From the NCBI GenBank assembly GCA_964565925.1, contig CAZMGV010000003.1, positions 235,887 through 299,886 on the forward strand: a stretch of 64,000 nt of DNA, given 5' to 3'. The notes below the pieces were generated by a model. That model did not search any database, was not told the origin of the DNA, and worked only from the letters and a program-made list of their open reading frames with translations. The position numbers and the translations under genes were made by a program. Positions 59,897 to 64,000 of the stretch are shown here, in pieces. Positions within the stretch are counted from its first letter, which is position 1; each line of letters starts with the position of its first letter. The DNA comes from CAZMGV01 sp964565925 (GTDB lineage Bacteria; JAGRBM01; JAHCIT01).

Positions 59897-59993
59897 AGCG
59901 GGAAAAAACGGTCCGGCTTCTGACTGCCTTCAGCAGGACGAGAGAGGCCGGCGGGCGCGGCACCTTTTACAGATGCGCGCCACGGATACCGGA

Positions 59994-60263
59994 CTACTTG
60001 CGCAGCTGCAGGGCGTCGATGAGCGTCTTGTAGCGTTCGTGGTCCGTGCGCTTCAGGAATTCGAGGAGGCGCCGCCGCTGGCCCACGAGCTTGAGAAGGC
60101 CACGGCGCGAGCTGTGATCCTTCTTGTGCGCTTCGAAGTGGCCCTGCAGGCCGTTGATGCGCTCCGTGAGCAGCGCGACCTGGACTTCCGGCGAACCGGT
60201 ATCCGTGCCGTGCTTGCGGTATTTGGTGATTACCTCGGACTTCTGGGTCTTTTCCAGCGACAT
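59994..60263 (-). CDS. rpsO: 30S ribosomal protein S15
   Basis: An 89-residue protein matching S15: KYRKHGTDTGSPEVQVALL, INGLQGHFEAHKKDHSSRRGL, LVGQRRRLLEFLKRTDHERY. It binds 16S rRNA and nucleates the central domain of the small subunit. The ATG at 60263 gives the normal length; the long in-frame extension upstream is antisense to another gene. Upstream of pnp on the same strand. In several bacteria S15 represses its own translation, which I cannot confirm here. Confidence 0.97.
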   Translation of the reverse strand: MSLEKTQKSEVITKYRKHGTDTGSPEVQVALLTERINGLQGHFEAHKKDHSSRRGLLKLVGQRRRLLEFLKRTDHERYKTLIDALQLRK

Positions 60264-60524
60264 GTCTGTCACCCTCCGATAGGACAGAATCTCCAATGAT
60301 TCCGCCCGGTTTGTGGGCCGGCCGGCCGAGGGATGGCCGGGGGTCCTGATTGAACACGGGCGCTTGTTAGTTCGTTTCCGGGGGGAAGGCAAACCCGGGA
60401 AAACGATCAAGACTTGTCCATAAAAAATGTCGCAAAACGGATCACATCGTTTAAGATACCTGGTTCCGGCACCGTTGCAGCGGTGCGAACAAAATCCACG
60501 CACACTCGGGGGGAGTGAACCAAC
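60264..60524 (+). other. Leader and promoter region of the duplicated lipoprotein gene
   Basis: 261 bases between rpsO (leftward) and the lipoprotein (rightward). A perfect 6-bp hairpin GCACCG-TTGCAG-CGGTGC lies at 60469-60486, in the expected leader. A possible -10 TAAGAT lies near 60452 without a convincing -35. A strong GGGGGAG ribosome site precedes the ATG at 60525. Confidence 0.4.
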
Positions 60525-62114
60525 ATGAAAACGACCTGGAAATCCTTGTATCAAACGACCCTGTTCGCGGCGCTGACGGCCACTGGCCTTACGCTGACCG
60601 CCGGCTGTAGCACCAGCAGCGGCGACAGCGGCCGTCCGGGTGACGACATCGCCCTGTTCGTCAACCCCGACTATGTCGGCGTCTCGTTCGGAATTGAAGA
60701 TGTGGCCCCGCCGGAATCGGCGAAAACCGCCGAAGACGGGGATTCCGGTCACTGGGACCAAGGCGACGAGGCGAGCAACCTGTTCGTGGGCATCTCTTAC
60801 CTGGGCTACAACCCGCTTCCCTTCATCGATATCGACGCCGCCTCGCTGACTGAGACGCTGGCCGGCAAGGGTGTGCTCATTATCCCCGAACTGGAAGGCC
60901 CCCGGGAGTCGGAAGGCGAGGTCGAGGCCGCGCTGGGAGGCGACTTGACGGCCGACGCGAAGGGCGTGCTCACCGGTTTCGTCAATGACGGCGGCCTGAT
61001 CGTCGTCTTCGGCGACTGGACCAACACGGAAATGTCCGAGAACCAGGGGGCGAACCTGATCAACAGCCTGCTGGGCACCTCGGTCGCGGGCGTCAGCCAG
61101 GACGGCCCGCCGGACTTCGGCACCAGGGGCACGCTCCAGGTGGATGCCGCCAAGGACACCTCGTTCGAGGGCGGTCCGGCCGCGATCCCGCCCAACGACG
61201 GCAACTACCCGCTCAAGGCCGCCTCGCTTCCGGATAACGCGAAGGTGATCTACGCCGGCGGCAGCGAGGCCTGGGTCGTCGTGTTCCCGCACGGCTCCGG
61301 CGCGATCGTATATATCTCCTACGACTTCTACTCGGCGGCGCCGGTGGGCGACCAGGACAACGGCCTGAACGAGGTGCTGGCCCGCACGATCAGCTACCGC
61401 GGCGTGCTGCCGGTTCACCCGAAGACCGTCTCGCTGTTCCTGAACAACTACTACGTCGACACGAACTTCACCGTGCCGGACATCAACGGCGGCTTCACCG
61501 GCTCCGAGGCGAGCAACGAATATTACTCGCTGAACGGGCTTGGCTACCACGTGACGCCGTGGATCAGCACCGACGAGGCCGCCACCGCGCGCGCCCTATT
61601 CGGCGCCGCCCGCGTGGCGATCATCCCCGAGCAGGAACAGGGCTACTCGGTCGAGGACGACACGAGCGACGCCTCCTTCGCGCTGGTCGACGACTTCGTC
61701 TACAACGGCGGGACCCTGATCCTGCACGGCGACGACTGCGGCGACTCCTACGAGCTGGACCTGATCTACCGGCTGATGGAGCTTGAGGTCGAGTGCTACG
61801 AAGGCGTCGTCGAGCCGATCACGCTCCAGACGGACGCCGCCGACGGTACCAGCTTCGAGAACGGCCCCGCGACCCTCGACTCGAACGACGCCATCGGGGC
61901 GATCGACGAAGGCGACGTGGACTACGCCGGCGGAAACACGATTTATGCCGACGACGACGGCCACGCCGTCGTGGCGACGATCCCCTACGGCGCGGGCACG
62001 GTCATCTGGCTCGGCTACGACTGGTACGACGCCGCCCCGCTGGGAGACCAGGACGGCGGCTGGCTCGACGTGCTGAAGGCGTCGGTCGAATACATCCCGG
62101 TGATGGACTTCTGA
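60525..62114 (+). CDS. Internally duplicated secreted lipoprotein of unknown function
   Basis: A 529-residue protein with a lipoprotein signal (GLTLTAGC, Cys28). The mature part consists of two homologous halves (about 40-300 and 302-529). Matching segments are SLFLNNYYVD with ALFVNPDYVG, and the half ends YDFYSAAPVGDQDNGLNEVL with YDWYDAAPLGDQDGGWLDVL. Each half alternates helices and hydrophobic strands (VLIIPELEG, LIVVFGDW), like an alpha/beta Rossmann-like fold, possibly related to glutamine-amidotransferase-like domains, but I see no catalytic triad. Acidic composition. ATG with a strong ribosome site; a terminator follows. Confidence 0.8.
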   Translation: MKTTWKSLYQTTLFAALTATGLTLTAGCSTSSGDSGRPGDDIALFVNPDYVGVSFGIEDVAPPESAKTAEDGDSGHWDQGDEASNLFVGISYLGYNPLPFIDIDAASLTETLAGKGVLIIPELEGPRESEGEVEAALGGDLTADAKGVLTGFVNDGGLIVVFGDWTNTEMSENQGANLINSLLGTSVAGVSQDGPPDFGTRGTLQVDAAKDTSFEGGPAAIPPNDGNYPLKAASLPDNAKVIYAGGSEAWVVVFPHGSGAIVYISYDFYSAAPVGDQDNGLNEVLARTISYRGVLPVHPKTVSLFLNNYYVDTNFTVPDINGGFTGSEASNEYYSLNGLGYHVTPWISTDEAATARALFGAARVAIIPEQEQGYSVEDDTSDASFALVDDFVYNGGTLILHGDDCGDSYELDLIYRLMELEVECYEGVVEPITLQTDAADGTSFENGPATLDSNDAIGAIDEGDVDYAGGNTIYADDDGHAVVATIPYGAGTVIWLGYDWYDAAPLGDQDGGWLDVLKASVEYIPVMDF

Positions 62115-62152
62115 TCCGCTGCGGCTGACGGCTGACGTCACCCGGAAAACAG

Positions 62153-62181
62153 ACGGGCTCCCGCCACAGGCGGGGGCCCGT
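62153..62181 (+). terminator. Rho-independent terminator after the duplicated lipoprotein gene
   Basis: A 13-bp stem (62153-62165 with 62169-62181, one G-U pair, three-base loop) is followed by TCTGTTTC. It lies 38 bases after the stop codon. The T-run is short, but stem strength supports termination. Confidence 0.75.
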
Positions 62182-62230
62182 TCTGTTTCGGGGCGTGACA
62201 GCCCCGCCCGGTTCCGTTAAACTTGCCCCC

Positions 62231-62542
62231 ATGATCCCGCTGATCGAAAACCACCGAGCCGAACTGGAAGCCCTGTGCAGGAAGCACCGGGTCCGCCGTC
62301 TTGAACTGTTCGGTTCCGCCGCCACGGGCGACTTCAACCCGGAGACGAGCGACGTGGATTTCCTGATCGAGTTCGACGAATCGATCCCGATCCCGGCGGC
62401 CGCCGATAACTACTTCGGCTTCATCGACGCCGTGGAGACCCTGTTCGGCCGCCACGTGGACCTCGTGGAACCGGCCCAGATCCGGAACAAATACCTCCAG
62501 AAAAGTATCGACCAGACCCGAGTCCCGCTCTATGGCACGTGA
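62231..62542 (+). CDS. MNT-type nucleotidyltransferase antitoxin (second pair)
   Basis: A 103-residue nucleotidyltransferase with the active site LELFGSAATGDFNPETSDVDFL (G-S...S-D-V-D) and RHVDLVEPAQIRNKYL at the end. It starts at ATG 62231; an upstream GTG at 62195 is not needed. It overlaps the HepT-like gene by 11 bases. Gly-Ser-Ala-Ala-Thr-Gly replaces the Ser-Val-Leu-Arg-Gly of the first pair, so the two pairs are distinct lineages. Confidence 0.9.
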   Translation: MIPLIENHRAELEALCRKHRVRRLELFGSAATGDFNPETSDVDFLIEFDESIPIPAAADNYFGFIDAVETLFGRHVDLVEPAQIRNKYLQKSIDQTRVPLYGT

Positions 62543-62876
62543 TCCGCTCAAATACCTCGAAGACATCCGGCTAGCGGCCGAAGACGTTTTCCAGTTCACC
62601 CGTGGCAGGACTCTGCATGACTACCAGCACGATCCGATGCTGAAGGCCGCCGTCGAGCGCAAATTCGAAATCATGGGTGAGGCGATTTGCCAGCTGGACG
62701 AATTCCGCCCCGACTGGGTCGAACAGATCAGCGAGCACCCGCAGATCATCGGATTCCGCAACCGTCTTATCCATGGCTACTTCAACCTGAATGACGCGTC
62801 GGTCTGGACTGTTGTCGAAGTAAAGCTCGCTGTCCTCGTCCGCGAAGTCGAAGCGCTACTCAAGAAACACGGCTGA
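62532..62876 (+). CDS. HepT-like ribonuclease toxin (second pair)
   Basis: A 114-residue helical DUF86 protein. The RX4HXY motif lies in GFRNRLIHGYFNLN (Arg, His, Tyr kept). The N-terminal region (MARDPLKYLEDIRLAAEDVFQF) is typical of the family. It forms a second complete toxin-antitoxin module about 7.4 kb from the first. It is convergent with the VOC-protein gene, 3 bases apart. Confidence 0.9.
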   Translation: MARDPLKYLEDIRLAAEDVFQFTRGRTLHDYQHDPMLKAAVERKFEIMGEAICQLDEFRPDWVEQISEHPQIIGFRNRLIHGYFNLNDASVWTVVEVKLAVLVREVEALLKKHG

Positions 62877-62879
62877 AGG

Positions 62880-63347
62880 TCACTTCCCCTTCTTCGCCTT
62901 CCGCGGCGGCGGCCCCTGGATACTCACCATCCGGCCGTCGGGGTCCTGGAGCTGCATCTCGGAGGTGCCCCAATGCGTCCGCTTGAAGGGACCTTTGACC
63001 GCGCCCGCCTTGGGCGGCTCGAACCGGCTCGTGTCCTTCACATAAAGCGCCGTGACGATTTTTATCTCGTAGCTGGGCGGACGCTCGGCGATAAAGATAT
63101 AGGGTCCTCCGGCGGGGTGGCGCAGCTCGCCCGAGTGGTGGTTCGTCTCGAACACCATGCGGTAGCCGAGCGCCTTCCAGAAGGCGACCGATTTCCCCCA
63201 GTTGTGGGTCTCGAACAGGATCCCCTCGATCCCGTTGGTGGGCTGCCCGGAGTCAGGCCCCTTGCCCGGCCCCCAGGAGCCGGTCTTGCCGGGGGGACGC
63301 CGGGACAGTTTTACGGACGATCTTTTGGCTGGTTTCTTGGTTGGCAT
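62880..63347 (-). CDS. VOC-superfamily protein
   Basis: A 155-residue protein with a vicinal-oxygen-chelate (glyoxalase/bleomycin-resistance) domain in residues 45-145: GIEGILFETHNWGKSVAFWKAL, GYRMVFETNHHSGELRH, PYIFIAER and MQLQDPDGRMVSIQGP. Both ends are Lys/Arg-rich low-complexity tails. Metal ligands are not certain: the first His is in FETHNW. It could be an enzyme or a small-molecule binder. ATG at 63347 is the sensible start. Upstream is the DUF1272 gene on the same strand, 14 bases apart. Confidence 0.85.
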   Translation of the reverse strand: MPTKKPAKRSSVKLSRRPPGKTGSWGPGKGPDSGQPTNGIEGILFETHNWGKSVAFWKALGYRMVFETNHHSGELRHPAGGPYIFIAERPPSYEIKIVTALYVKDTSRFEPPKAGAVKGPFKRTHWGTSEMQLQDPDGRMVSIQGPPPRKAKKGK

Positions 63348-63361
63348 CGGTTTCTCCAGGC

Positions 63362-63598
63362 TCAAGAACATTTAGCCCGTAACACCCGCTCCGTCGACGG
63401 CGGGTATTTGGCGAGCTTGCCGGCGGGCCGGACGGGGCGCGCCGTAAAACCGCCGCCGCAGTTGGGGCAGACGCCTTTCAGCTTGCTCTCCACGCAGGCC
63501 GCGCAGAACGTGCACTCAAACGAGCAGATCCGCGCGTCGGCGGCCTCCGGCGGCAGGTCCTTGTTACAACATTCGCAGTTGGGACGGAGTTGAAGCAT
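63362..63598 (-). CDS. DUF1272 zinc-ribbon-like small protein
   Basis: A 78-residue protein of the DUF1272 family, with MLQLRPNCECCNKDLPPEA, CSFECTFCAACVESKLKGVCPNCGGG. Eight or more Cys in C-x-C-C, C-x-x-C and C-x-x-C-G patterns suggest two metal sites. Function in the family is unknown. ATG start with GGAG upstream. Likely co-transcribed with the VOC gene. Confidence 0.93.
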   Translation of the reverse strand: MLQLRPNCECCNKDLPPEAADARICSFECTFCAACVESKLKGVCPNCGGGFTARPVRPAGKLAKYPPSTERVLRAKCS

Positions 63599-64000
63599 GG
63601 GCGGGCTCCTTCAAGGACACCAAGAATAGCACGGCCGGTAAGCGTCATCGCTGCCATGCGGTGCCGCCCCCTATTCTCCTCATATTCTGACGAGATCCCC
63701 TTGTCCGTGACGAGAATAGGTCTCCCGCAATTGCGCCGGGCAAAGTCCTCAAGATCGCCCAATTAATTTTCAGCCCCAGTGATTCCGCCGGGTTACAAAC
63801 CGGTCGTTTCGGGTCCGTATGCTAAAATGGCTGCAGGGCGCGCCCTGAAAATATTTATTCCACAGTCATATTCGTGCCTTATAAAGCCAATCAAGACACC
63901 TTATTTGACTATACTGTTTATATATTCTATTCTTTGAGTTGTCGCTAAGTCTCCGTCCGGCGGACGAACCCGATGGTCCTGATAAGGGGCCCGGAGGTAA
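63599..64000. other. AT-richer noncoding end of the window
   Basis: 402 bases with no credible gene; frames here are short and lack conserved motifs. The region from about 63780 to 63950 is clearly AT-richer than the rest of the window. It holds a good promoter at 63905-63933 that points right, so a gene probably starts beyond the window. Confidence 0.6.
63905..63933 (+). promoter_or_regulatory. Sigma-70-like promoter pointing out of the window
   Basis: TTGACT (63905-63910), 17 bases, TATTCT (63928-63933), in an AT-rich stretch. This is a near-consensus pair with ideal spacing. It should drive a gene to the right of 64000, which cannot be seen here. Confidence 0.5.

Noticed and set aside
63478..63762. 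94-residue minus-strand frame overlapping the DUF1272 gene
   Set aside because: No conserved motif; overlaps a well-recognised small protein in another frame.

Overview
The window is a GC-rich (by eye above 60% G+C) chromosomal segment of a Gram-negative bacterium. Lipoprotein signal peptides, an OmpA-type outer-membrane protein with thrombospondin type 3 (TSP3) repeats, RND/MMPL export and an rpsO-pnp-dut neighbourhood suggest an uncultured, deltaproteobacteria-grade lineage (Myxococcota or a relative). No rRNA, tRNA, CRISPR array, phage or transposase gene was recognised. Coding density is high. Many neighbours overlap by 4 bases (ATGA, GTGA or TTGA), so translational coupling is common.

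Layout. 0-10.6 kb: a lipoprotein, SppA protease, a YfhO-like membrane protein, a BaiN-type flavoprotein, a Sua5-type tRNA t6A enzyme, an acyltransferase coupled to a predicted lipoprotein acetolactate decarboxylase, then a catalytically degenerate QueD homologue beside QueC. 10.6-19 kb: a 2065-residue TSP3-repeat surface protein coupled to an OmpA-like outer-membrane protein that also carries TSP3 repeats. 19-26 kb: MutS2, an MltD-like LysM lytic transglycosylase, MobB and a CitMHS-type antiporter. 26-33 kb: an isobutyryl-CoA-mutase-like enzyme, a 790-residue protein with a divergent class III nucleotidyl cyclase-like core, an HTTM protein with a small partner, and an alcohol dehydrogenase. 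33-39 kb: a HEAT-repeat protein coupled to an SGNH lipoprotein, a 2,4-dienoyl-CoA reductase-like SDR with a palindromic operator candidate, an NAD-type isocitrate dehydrogenase and a GT-C glycosyltransferase. 39-46 kb: CCA-adding enzyme, CvpA, a UvrA-type ATPase and a transglutaminase-like protein in one leftward operon. 46-50 kb: a GldA/GldF/GldG-like ABC system with a DUF4340 protein. 50-57 kb: LOG protein, MMPL exporter, MoxR ATPase, a MNT/HepT toxin-antitoxin pair and a membrane metalloprotease. 57-64 kb: dUTPase overlapping pnp, rpsO, an internally duplicated lipoprotein, a second MNT/HepT pair, a VOC protein and a DUF1272 protein.

Most genes are housekeeping or envelope genes. The points most worth a second look are: (a) short tandem duplications (12-16 nt units) placed at gene 3' ends, several directly over stop codons; (b) the cyclase-like protein next to an acyl-CoA mutase whose two specificity residues match isobutyryl-CoA mutase; (c) a lipoprotein acetolactate decarboxylase with all zinc ligands; (d) a QueD homologue with an intact zinc site but no catalytic Cys or His; (e) a UvrA-type protein with a degenerate first zinc module; (f) a 104-bp inverted-repeat element and a cluster of three perfect hairpins.
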